A stretch of DNA of 64,000 nucleotides from Candidatus Pseudomonas phytovorans (GTDB taxonomy: Bacteria; Pseudomonadota; Gammaproteobacteria; Pseudomonadales; Pseudomonadaceae), in assembly GCA_029202525.1 (NCBI GenBank), contig CP119325.1, positions 2,640,001 to 2,704,000 on the forward strand, given 5' to 3'. The position numbers and the translations under genes are program-made. Of the stretch, positions 12,301 through 19,091 are shown piece after piece. The first letter of the stretch is position 1; every line of letters begins with the position of its first letter. The notes under the pieces were generated by a model, which saw only the letters and a program-made list of their open reading frames with translations, searched no databases and was not told the DNA's origin.

Positions 12301-12692
12301 AACCGTCTCGCCCACTGCAAGAGCGCCGGGCGAAACACAGCCCGTACAAGGATGTCAGCGGCGTGTTGCGATCCTTCGACTATGCTGCTGCGATGATCCT
12401 GCGCAGCGCCTCTGCGGTCGACCTTTCCGGCCCGGCGCAGCAGGCTCGTCAGCGGGTTGCCCGGCAGTACCTGCATCAGTCGCGCCACGCCTTCGTCGAA
12501 GCCTACGGCCTGGCCACCGCCGCCATGCCCCATACCTGGAAACTGGCCGAGGGCGAGCGCGCTGCACTGGAACTGTTCTGCCTGGAAAAAGCCGCCTACG
12601 AGATCACGTATGAAGCCGAAAACCGTCCGAGCTGGCTGGCCGTGCCTTTGCATGGCCTCCATGGACTGATCAGTACCTGGGGAGAGTCATAG
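9375..12692 (+). CDS. treS: trehalose synthase - maltokinase fusion (TreS-Mak/Pep2)
   Basis: This 1105-residue fusion interconverts trehalose and maltose and phosphorylates maltose to maltose 1-phosphate, the GlgE donor. Residues 1 to about 550 form a GH13_16 trehalose synthase, with D212 (GLRLDAIPY), E254 (LLAEANQW) and D322 (RNHDEL). From about 570 to the end lies the maltokinase, with the kinase-like catalytic loop HGDLHLGQ (H953, D955) and the metal-binding DFEGEP (D972). In mycobacteria the two activities are separate proteins; fusion is common in pseudomonads. AAAGGAGTCACCC precedes the ATG. Its stop abuts the glgB start with no gap. Confidence 0.96.
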   Translation: MAKRSRPAAFIDDPLWYKDAVIYQLHIKSFFDANNDGIGDFAGLISKLDYIAELGVNTLWLLPFYPSPRRDDGYDIAEYKAVHPDYGSLADARRFIAEAHKRGLRVITELVINHTSDQHPWFQRARHAKRGSKARDFYVWSDDEQKYDGTRIIFIDTEKSNWTWDPVAGQYFWHRFYSHQPDLNFDNPQVLKAVIDVMRYWLDLGVDGLRLDAIPYLIERDGTNNENLPETHTVLKAIRAEIDANYPDRMLLAEANQWPEDTRPYFGEGEGDECHMAFHFPLMPRMYMALAMEDRFPITDILRQTPEIPANCQWAIFLRNHDELTLEMVTDRERDYLWNYYAEDRRARINLGIRRRLAPLLQRDRRRIELLTSLLLSMPGTPTLYYGDELGMGDNIYLGDRDGVRTPMQWSPDRNGGFSRADPQRLVLPPIMDPLYGYQTVNVEAQSHDPHSLLNWTRRMLAVRKQQKAFGRGSLRTLTPSNRRILAYIREYTDADGNTEVILCVANVSRAAQAAELELSQYADKVPVEMLGGSAFPPIGQLPFLLTLPPYAFYWFLLAAHDRMPSWHIQATEGLPELTTLVLRKRMEELLDAPARDTLQTTILPQYLPKRRWFAGKEAPIDQVRLCYGVRFATATTPVLLGELEVVSGEVANHYQLPFGLLPEDQINTALPQQLALSRVRRAHQVGLITDAFVLEPFIRAVLRACQDGLRLPCGSGAGELRFECTDLLPGLALNDESAVRYLSAEQSNSSVVIGDSVVLKLIRRVNPGIHPELEMSAYLTAAGFANISPLLAWVSRVDEQNAPHLLMIAQGYLSNQGDAWAWTQNTLERAIRDQMEPAGRDAESHTDALVELTGFAALLGQRLGEMHQLLAAPTDDEAFRPRPSDTDDSQRWAAQISAELTHALDLLAQHRDTVDRDSQALIDDLQQQRDGLAQHVCNLASQAEGGLLMRVHGDLHLGQVLVVQGDAYLIDFEGEPSRPLQERRAKHSPYKDVSGVLRSFDYAAAMILRSASAVDLSGPAQQARQRVARQYLHQSRHAFVEAYGLATAAMPHTWKLAEGERAALELFCLEKAAYEITYEAENRPSWLAVPLHGLHGLISTWGES

Positions 12693-14903
12693 ATGAATGC
12701 AACCACGCGTGAAAACGGCGGCCTTCGGCAACGGGACCTGGATGCCCTGGCCCGCGCCGAACACGCCGATCCCTTTGCAGTGCTAGGCCCCCACGGCGAT
12801 GGCAAGGGCGGGGCGTTTATCCGCGCCTTCCTGCCCGGTGCTCTGAATGCGAGGGTGCTGGCGCGCCATGATGGGCGCGTCCTGGCCGAAATGGTGCAAG
12901 GCGCAGTGCCGGGCTTGTTCACTGCGCACCTGGATGATGCACAAGCCTATCTGCTGCAAATCGGTTGGGCCGGTGGCGAGCAAGTCACCGAAGACCCCTA
13001 CAGCTTCGGCCCGCAACTGGGCGACATGGACTTGCACCTGTTCGCCGAAGGCAACCACCGCGACTTGTCCGGGCGCTTCGGGGCCCAACCGATGCAGGTC
13101 GAGGGCATCGAGGGTGTGTGTTTCTCGGTGTGGGCGCCGAATGCCCGGCGGGTGTCGGTGGTGGGTGACTTCAACAACTGGGACGGCCGCCGCCACCCCA
13201 TGCGCCTGCGCCACAGCGCCGGGGTATGGGAACTGTTCGTACCGCGCCTGGGCGTGGGCGAAACCTACAAGTTCGAGGTGCTGGGCAAGGACGGCATACT
13301 GCCACTGAAAGCAGACCCGCTGGCCCGTGCTACCGAATTGCCGCCAAGCACCGCGTCCAAGGTGGCCGGTGAGCTCAGCCATGCGTGGCAGGACCACGAC
13401 TGGATGGCACAACGCGCGCAGCGCCATGCCTACAACGCACCCCTGTCGATCTACGAACTGCACCCGGGCTCATGGCGCTGCGAACTGGACGAGGCAGGCG
13501 AAGTCGGGCGCTACTACAACTGGCGTGAACTGGCCGAGCGGCTGGTGCCCTATGTGCAGGAACTGGGCTTTACCCATATCGAGTTGCTCCCGATCATGGA
13601 GCACCCGTTCGGCGGCTCATGGGGCTATCAGCCACTGTCGATGTTCGCGCCCACCTCGCGCTACGGCAGTGCCGAGGACTTTGCCGCGTTCATCGACGCC
13701 TGCCACCAAGGCGGCATTGGCGTGCTTCTGGACTGGGTGCCGGCGCATTTCCCCACCGACGAACACGGCCTGGCGCGTTTCGACGGCACCGCCCTGTACG
13801 AATATGACAACCCCCTTGAGGGCTACCACCAGGACTGGAACACGCTGATCTACAACCTTGGCCGTAACGAAGTGCGTGGATTCATGATGGCCTCGGCGCT
13901 GCATTGGCTGAAACACTTCCACATCGACGGCCTGCGCGTCGATGCGGTGGCCTCGATGCTGTACCGCGACTATTCGCGCAAGGCCGGCGAATGGGTGCCC
14001 AACCGCCACGGCGGGCGTGAGAACCTGGAGGCCATCGACTTCATCCGTCACCTCAACGGCGTGGCTGCCCACGAGGCCCCGGGGGCCTTGATCATCGCCG
14101 AGGAGTCCACCGCCTGGCCTGGCGTCAGCCAGCCGACCGAGCAGGGAGGCCTGGGCTTTGCCTACAAGTGGAACATGGGCTGGATGCACGACACCCTGCA
14201 TTACATCCAGAACGATCCGGTGCACCGCAACCACCACCACAACGAGATGAGCTTCGGGCTGATCTATGCCTACTCCGAGCACTTCATCCTGCCCATTTCC
14301 CACGACGAAGTGGTGCATGGCAAGCACTCGCTGATCGACAAGATGCCCGGCGACCGCTGGCAGAAGTTCGCCAACCTGCGCGCCTACCTCACCTTCATGT
14401 GGGCGCATCCGGGCAAGAAGTTGCTGTTCATGGGCTGTGAGTTCGGCCAGTGGCGTGAGTGGAACCATGACAGCGAACTGGACTGGTACTTGTTGCAATA
14501 CCCTGAGCACAAAGGCGTGCAACGCCTGGTGAGCGACCTCAATCGCCTGTATCGCGAAGTGCCAGCACTCCACGAACAGGATTGCCAGCCGCAGGGCTTC
14601 CAATGGCTGATCGGTGACGACGCACAGAACAGCGTGTATGCCTGGCTGCGCTGGAGCAGCAGCGGCGAGCCGGTGCTGGTGGTGGCCAACTTCACCCCGG
14701 TGCCGCGCGAGGGCTACCGCATTGGCGTGCCGTTTGGCGAGCGCTGGCAGGAGTTGTTGAACAGCGATGCGGGGCTGTATGCCGGCTCAAATGTCGGCAA
14801 CCTGGGGGCGGTGGCCAGTGATGAAATTGCCAGCCATGGGCAGCCATTGTCGCTGGCGCTGAATCTGCCGCCGCTTGGGGTTCTGATAATGAAGCCGGCC
14901 TGA
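12693..14903 (+). CDS. glgB: 1,4-alpha-glucan branching enzyme
   Basis: This 736-residue GH13_9 enzyme introduces alpha-1,6 branches into glucan. The N-terminal CBM48 modules occupy about residues 15-220. In the barrel, D417 (GLRVDAVAS), E470 (IIAEES) and D538 (PISHDEVVHG) have the same 53 and 68 residue spacing as the E. coli enzyme triad. The start codon directly follows the treS stop and its ribosome site GGGGAGAG lies inside the end of treS, so translation is coupled. It completes the GlgE route with glgE and treS. Confidence 0.97.
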   Translation: MNATTRENGGLRQRDLDALARAEHADPFAVLGPHGDGKGGAFIRAFLPGALNARVLARHDGRVLAEMVQGAVPGLFTAHLDDAQAYLLQIGWAGGEQVTEDPYSFGPQLGDMDLHLFAEGNHRDLSGRFGAQPMQVEGIEGVCFSVWAPNARRVSVVGDFNNWDGRRHPMRLRHSAGVWELFVPRLGVGETYKFEVLGKDGILPLKADPLARATELPPSTASKVAGELSHAWQDHDWMAQRAQRHAYNAPLSIYELHPGSWRCELDEAGEVGRYYNWRELAERLVPYVQELGFTHIELLPIMEHPFGGSWGYQPLSMFAPTSRYGSAEDFAAFIDACHQGGIGVLLDWVPAHFPTDEHGLARFDGTALYEYDNPLEGYHQDWNTLIYNLGRNEVRGFMMASALHWLKHFHIDGLRVDAVASMLYRDYSRKAGEWVPNRHGGRENLEAIDFIRHLNGVAAHEAPGALIIAEESTAWPGVSQPTEQGGLGFAYKWNMGWMHDTLHYIQNDPVHRNHHHNEMSFGLIYAYSEHFILPISHDEVVHGKHSLIDKMPGDRWQKFANLRAYLTFMWAHPGKKLLFMGCEFGQWREWNHDSELDWYLLQYPEHKGVQRLVSDLNRLYREVPALHEQDCQPQGFQWLIGDDAQNSVYAWLRWSSSGEPVLVVANFTPVPREGYRIGVPFGERWQELLNSDAGLYAGSNVGNLGAVASDEIASHGQPLSLALNLPPLGVLIMKPA

Positions 14904-14920
14904 TTCGTTGCCTGTACCGT

Positions 14921-15010
14921 CCTCTTCGCGGGCATGCCCGCTCCCACAGAGATTGCGCAATGTTCATTTCTTGTGCGGTCCCTGTGGGAGCGGGCGTGCC
15001 CGCGAAAGGG
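14921..15010. repeat. REP doublet between glgB and the barrel-protein gene
   Basis: Inverted copies CTTCGCGGGCATGCCCGCTCCCACA (14921-14950) and TGTGGGAGCGGGCGTGCCCGCG (14980-15010) sit between two convergent gene ends. A paired stem could act as a bidirectional stop for glgB and the barrel gene. Confidence 0.85.
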
Positions 15011-15020
15011 CCGAGCCTGC

Positions 15021-16097
15021 CTACCACCGCATCCGCACCCCAAGGCTGCCAATCAGCCCATTCAGGTCATTGTCATCCACATCGCTGCTGTAATCGGCGC
15101 TGACAAACAAGGCCACAGAAGGCGTCACCCGCGCCACCAGCCCCAAGCCCAGTTCCACCGTGGTCGAGTAACGCGAGCTTGAGATCTTGTCGACCTGGTC
15201 CAGCTTCACCTCGTCGGCATTGCTGAAGTCGTACCACACGTTGGTCCGTACATAGGGTTCGATAGGCATGCCGCGCACTTCGTAGCGCCCGGACAATCTG
15301 GCACCGACCCGGCCGCTCCAGCTCGGCTGGCTATCGAAGGCCTGCAGGGTGTCTTCCTGCACCTGGTTGCCGGGGAAGAACTGCTGGTTTATCAATTGTG
15401 CCTGCGGTTCGATTACCCAGTTGCCGCCCAGGCGGATCGGGTAGCCGCCTTCCACCGAGAAGGTCATCGCATGGCCGCTTTCGTCAAGGCGCTGGCCGTT
15501 CTCGCCCCGGCCCATTACATCGATCCGCGAACCCATGGCCACGGCATCCAGGTGCCAACCCTGTTCGTGGGTCATGCTCCAGTACACGCCCAGGCTTTCC
15601 CCGCTCAGGTTCACCGCATTGCGCTGCTTGTCGCCCAGCAGCGGGCGCATGCCGTTGAAGCTGCTCTGCAGGTTGTTGTGCCCCACGAAAATCCCCGCGC
15701 GGTGCACATTGCCCGCTGCAGTTTCACGCACGAACAGGTCCGGGCCGATCATCAGTTGCTGGCTGGGTGCCTCCAGCTGGTCTGGGGGTTGCGCGCCACT
15801 GCGCGCGGTGGTGGGGAAAAACTGTGCCCACTGGCTGGCGATCAGGTCGGGTGCCGCCTGACCATGGCGTGCGCTCATGTTTTGCGAAAACGCATTCAGG
15901 GTGCCGATGCTCAAGCCACTGGCGCTGATCGGGTCGAGCGACATCAGCGGCATCGCGGGTTGTTGTAGAAAACCGGGCGAGGTGGGGTCACCCTGCAGTT
16001 CATACGCGAAAGTTTCCACCGGGGTTGCCAGAAGCAGCGACGTGGAAACCGCGTAGAAAATGCTGTCGAAGCGCAAGGGGTTCGAGGTGCTTTTCAT
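15021..16097 (-). CDS. Autotransporter-type outer-membrane beta-barrel protein
   Basis: This 358-residue protein has a signal peptide (basic start MKSTSNPLR, hydrophobic stretch FYAVSTSLLLATP, likely cleavage near residue 31). A low-complexity linker of about 65 residues follows, then a C-terminal autotransporter barrel. Barrel signs are alternating aromatic/polar strands, the VYWSMTHEQGWHLDA and PYVRTNVWYDF segments, and a final GVRMRW ending in an aromatic residue, as outer-membrane proteins do. The family normally translocates a passenger; here almost nothing precedes the barrel. AAAGGAGATCCGCC precedes the ATG. It lies at the end of the glgX side of the trehalose cluster but may be separately transcribed. 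No function can be assigned. Confidence 0.72.
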   Translation of the reverse strand: MKSTSNPLRFDSIFYAVSTSLLLATPVETFAYELQGDPTSPGFLQQPAMPLMSLDPISASGLSIGTLNAFSQNMSARHGQAAPDLIASQWAQFFPTTARSGAQPPDQLEAPSQQLMIGPDLFVRETAAGNVHRAGIFVGHNNLQSSFNGMRPLLGDKQRNAVNLSGESLGVYWSMTHEQGWHLDAVAMGSRIDVMGRGENGQRLDESGHAMTFSVEGGYPIRLGGNWVIEPQAQLINQQFFPGNQVQEDTLQAFDSQPSWSGRVGARLSGRYEVRGMPIEPYVRTNVWYDFSNADEVKLDQVDKISSSRYSTTVELGLGLVARVTPSVALFVSADYSSDVDDNDLNGLIGSLGVRMRW

Positions 16098-16481
16098 GGC
16101 GGATCTCCTTTGTTTTTGTGGGGTACAGCCCGAGGACCTGGCCTGTTGTCACGAGCTGTACGGCAAAAACAGTGGGCGACCCAAACCAGCGCGCCAGCCT
16201 TCGCCAGCGCGCACGAAGGCGCGAGCTAGAGGCCCGGCGCGAGATCTTTACTGCTAGATAATGTTCAGCTAAGGAGAGGTGACCGCTTGCGTCAAGAAAG
16301 CGTGAAGAATCTGTTCATCTTCCGTGGTTAGACTCAAGCCATTGTTTTTCTCGGGAAAAAGAACCGGCATAGCGGGGTTCGCTATTTGCCGCGCCGTCGC
16401 TATGAAGAATGATTGCTAGCGCGACGCTTTCGGCGCCAGCAGCAGGGTCGCTTGTGCGACGACCCTGGCCAGCGTTCGGGG
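16098..16481. other. 384-bp non-coding stretch between glgX and the barrel-protein gene
   Basis: No convincing gene lies here. It holds the leader of the barrel-protein gene and some inverted repeats: GCCTTCG/CGAAGGC (16197-16220), TTTTTC-TCGG-GAAAAA (16345-16360), and CAGGGTCG/CGACCCTG (about 16444-16470). The last lies just past the glgX stop and could be a weak terminator, though no T-run follows it on the minus strand. Confidence 0.5.
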
Positions 16482-18635
16482 TTATTCCTCGTCGTGCTGC
16501 AACACCATCAGCAACATCGACCGCCCTTTGACTTCAAAGGTACTGTCGAACTGCAGATGCTGCCCTTTGCGCAACTCTGGCCTGTCGGTGTCGACCAGGC
16601 AGCTCCAGTAATCGCCGTCGGGTACCGTCGGCAACTTGAATGGCACAACGTCATGGTGGGCATTGACGATCAGCAGCACAGTGGCCTCGGCACCCGGCCG
16701 GGCAATACCACTGACTTGCGCACGGCCGTCGATCAGCATGCCCAGGCAGCGCCCATGCGGGTCTTCCCACTGCGCCACGCTCATTTCGCTGCCGTCTGGC
16801 GCCAGCCAGGTCACGTCCTTGACTCCGATCGCCTCATTGTAGTCACCCACCAGGAAGCGTGAACGGCGCAGCACCGGGTAGGCCAGGCGCAGGCGGGTCA
16901 GGCGCTTGACGAAGGCCAGCAGTTCCTCGCCGTCCTGGTCCAGGTCCCAGTTCACCCAGCCGATTTCGCTGTCCTGGCAGTAGGCATTGTTGTTGCCATG
17001 CTGGGTACGGCTGAACTCGTCGCCGGCGACGATCATCGGCGTACCCTGGGCCAGCAATAGGGTGGCGAAGTAGTTGCGCATCTGGCGCATGCGCAGTGCG
17101 TTGATGTCCGGGTCGTCGGTTGGCCCTTCGGCACCGCAGTTCCACGACAGGTTGTTGTCGGTGCCGTCCTGGTTGTTCTCGTCGTTGTCTTCATTGTGCT
17201 TGTGGTTGTACGACACCAGGTCGCGCAGGGTGAAACCGTCGTGGGCGGTGATGAAGTTGACCGAGGAGTACGGCCGGCGTCCTCGGTTGTTGAACATGTC
17301 GCCTGATGCGGCCATGCGTGCGGCAAAGTCGGCCAGCTGGCCTTCGTCGCCTTTCCAGAAAGCGCGCGCGGTGTCGCGGAAGCGGTCGTTCCACTCGGCC
17401 CAGCCCGGGGCGAAGTTGCCTACCTGGTAACCACCTGGCCCGCAGTCCCAAGGCTCGGCAATCAGCTTGACCTGGCTCAGCATCGGGTCCTGGCGACAGG
17501 CGACGAGGAAGCCGTGGCGCTCGCTGTAACCGTCGTGGTAGCGGCCAAGGATGGTCGCCAGGTCGAAGCGAAAGCCGTCCACGTGCATTTCGCCGGCCCA
17601 GTAGCGCAGCGAGTCGGTGACCAGTTGCAGCACGCAGGGGTGGCTCAAGTCCAGGGTGTTGCCGGTGCCGGAATCGTTGATGTAATAGCGCTTGTCGTCC
17701 GGCATGAGCCGGTAGTACGAGGCGTTGTCGATGCCGCGCATCGACAGGGTCGGGCCGCGTTCGTTGCCTTCGGCGGTGTGGTTGTAGACCACGTCGAGGA
17801 TCACCTCCAGCCCGGCGTCGTGCAGGTGCGCGACCATTTCCTTGAACTCGGCGATCTTGCCGCTGGCCAGGTAGCGTGGGTGTGGGGCGAAAAAGGCGAT
17901 GCTGTTGTAGCCCCAGTAGTTGTTCAGGCCCTTGTCCAGCAGGTGCTGGTCGTTGACGAAAGCGTGGATGGGCAGCAGCTCGATGCTGGAAACCCCCAGT
18001 TCCTTGATGTGCTTGAGCAACTCGTCATTGGCCAGGCCAGCGAAGGTGCCACGCAGCGCTTCCGGTACAGCCGGGTGGCGCATGCTGATGCCGCGGGTGT
18101 GCGCCTCGTAGATGATCGTGCGCTCCCACGGGATCAGCACGCGCTGGTCGCGGCCCCAGGTGAAGGCCGGGTCGATCACCTTGCATTTGGGCACGAAGGG
18201 CGCGCTGTCGCGTTCGTCGAACGACAGGTCGCCGTCGGGGTGGCCGATGGTGTAGCCGAACAGGGCTTCGGACCACTTCAGGCTGCCGACCAGTTGCTTG
18301 GCATACGGGTCGATCAGCAGTTTGTTGGGGTTGAAGCGGTGGCCGTTTTCCGGCTCATACGGGCCGTATACCCGGTAGCCATAGACCAGGCCGGGGTGCG
18401 CGTCGGGCAGGTAGCCATGGTAGATCTCGTCGGTGTATTCGGGCAGCTCGATGCGCTCGATTTCCTGCTCGCCGGTGGAGTCGAACAGGCACAGCTCGAC
18501 CTTGGTGGCGTTGGCCGAGAACAGGGCGAAATTGACGCCAAGGCCGTCCCAGGTGGCGCCGAGGGGGAAGGGCAGGCCTTCGCGGATGCGCGATGGGGCG
18601 ACTGAGCGGGTTTTCTTTGGGGTGCGGGGGCTCAT
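16482..18635 (-). CDS. glgX: glycogen debranching enzyme (isoamylase type)
   Basis: This 717-residue GH13_11 enzyme hydrolyses alpha-1,6 branches of glucan, preferring short outer chains. An N-terminal CBM48 domain (about residues 18-130) precedes the barrel, with D358 (FRFDLATI), E394 (IAEPWDCG) and D466 (TAHDGFTLRD) as catalytic residues. AGAGGATTGCC precedes the ATG. It is the last enzyme gene of the glgA-treZ-malQ-treY run, separated from the DUF2934 gene by a REP doublet that may uncouple its expression. Linear chains it releases suit TreY and MalQ. Confidence 0.96.
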   Translation of the reverse strand: MSPRTPKKTRSVAPSRIREGLPFPLGATWDGLGVNFALFSANATKVELCLFDSTGEQEIERIELPEYTDEIYHGYLPDAHPGLVYGYRVYGPYEPENGHRFNPNKLLIDPYAKQLVGSLKWSEALFGYTIGHPDGDLSFDERDSAPFVPKCKVIDPAFTWGRDQRVLIPWERTIIYEAHTRGISMRHPAVPEALRGTFAGLANDELLKHIKELGVSSIELLPIHAFVNDQHLLDKGLNNYWGYNSIAFFAPHPRYLASGKIAEFKEMVAHLHDAGLEVILDVVYNHTAEGNERGPTLSMRGIDNASYYRLMPDDKRYYINDSGTGNTLDLSHPCVLQLVTDSLRYWAGEMHVDGFRFDLATILGRYHDGYSERHGFLVACRQDPMLSQVKLIAEPWDCGPGGYQVGNFAPGWAEWNDRFRDTARAFWKGDEGQLADFAARMAASGDMFNNRGRRPYSSVNFITAHDGFTLRDLVSYNHKHNEDNDENNQDGTDNNLSWNCGAEGPTDDPDINALRMRQMRNYFATLLLAQGTPMIVAGDEFSRTQHGNNNAYCQDSEIGWVNWDLDQDGEELLAFVKRLTRLRLAYPVLRRSRFLVGDYNEAIGVKDVTWLAPDGSEMSVAQWEDPHGRCLGMLIDGRAQVSGIARPGAEATVLLIVNAHHDVVPFKLPTVPDGDYWSCLVDTDRPELRKGQHLQFDSTFEVKGRSMLLMVLQHDEE

Positions 18636-18682
18636 GGCAATCCTCTGGTGGCCGTGGTGGAAGGGGAGGGAGTGGTGCAGTG

Positions 18683-18790
18683 CTGTTCTGGCCTCTTCTC
18701 GGGCTTGCCCGCTCCCACAGGTGCAGCATCAACCTCCAGCCTTGTGGAGATCCTGTGGGAGCGGGCAAGCCCGCGAAGAGGCCGGAACAG
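18683..18790. repeat. REP doublet between the DUF2934 gene and glgX
   Basis: Inverted arms lie at 18683-18721 and 18751-18790, sharing CTGTTC.GGCCTCTTC.CGGGCTTGCCCGCTCCCACAG with two mismatches. It interrupts the minus-strand operon, so it could act as an mRNA processing or stability boundary. Confidence 0.85.
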
Positions 18791-18792
18791 GC

Positions 18793-19077
18793 TTAACCAG
18801 CAGTGGGCTTTTTCACCGCCCGAGGCTTTTTCGCCGCAGCGGGTTTAACCCCCGGCAGGGCAGCCACCTTGGGCTCGGCAGGTGCCTTGGACTCAGCGGC
18901 TGCCTTAGGCTTGGCCGGCGCCCGTTTGCGTGGCGCGGCTTTAGGTGCCAGAGCCTCTGCCTCGGCCAGCTTGCGGGCCATGTCCCAGTGACGCTCTTCC
19001 TCGCCGGCGGGTTTACCTTCGGACTCCCAGATCTGGTAGGCAAATTCGCGAATACGCTTTTCATCGACACTCATCAT
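18793..19077 (-). CDS. DUF2934 protein with Ala/Lys/Pro-rich tail
   Basis: This is a protein of about 94 residues. Its N-terminal 45 residues (VDEKRIREFAYQIWESEG, then HWDMARKLAEAE) match the DUF2934 pattern. The rest is a basic low-complexity tail of Ala, Lys and Pro repeats (KPKAAAESKAPAEPK, AAAKKPRAVKKP) like histone H1 or AlgP tails. AGGAGCGTC precedes two adjacent ATG codons at 19077 and 19074, and either could start it. It begins 14 bases after the treY stop, so it is an operon member. The tail suggests nucleic acid or polyanion binding, which is inference. DUF2934 genes are often near glycogen/trehalose genes. Confidence 0.8.
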   Translation of the reverse strand: MMSVDEKRIREFAYQIWESEGKPAGEEERHWDMARKLAEAEALAPKAAPRKRAPAKPKAAAESKAPAEPKVAALPGVKPAAAKKPRAVKKPTAG

Positions 19078-19091
19078 GACGCTCCTGATGC

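Noticed and set aside
16060..16257. A 65-codon plus-strand frame in the gap after the barrel gene
   Set aside because: It starts inside the signal peptide codons of the barrel gene on the other strand and shows no protein pattern or good ribosome site.
17514..18605. A 363-codon plus-strand frame opposite glgX
   Set aside because: Antisense shadow; val/ala/gln-rich translation, no domain.
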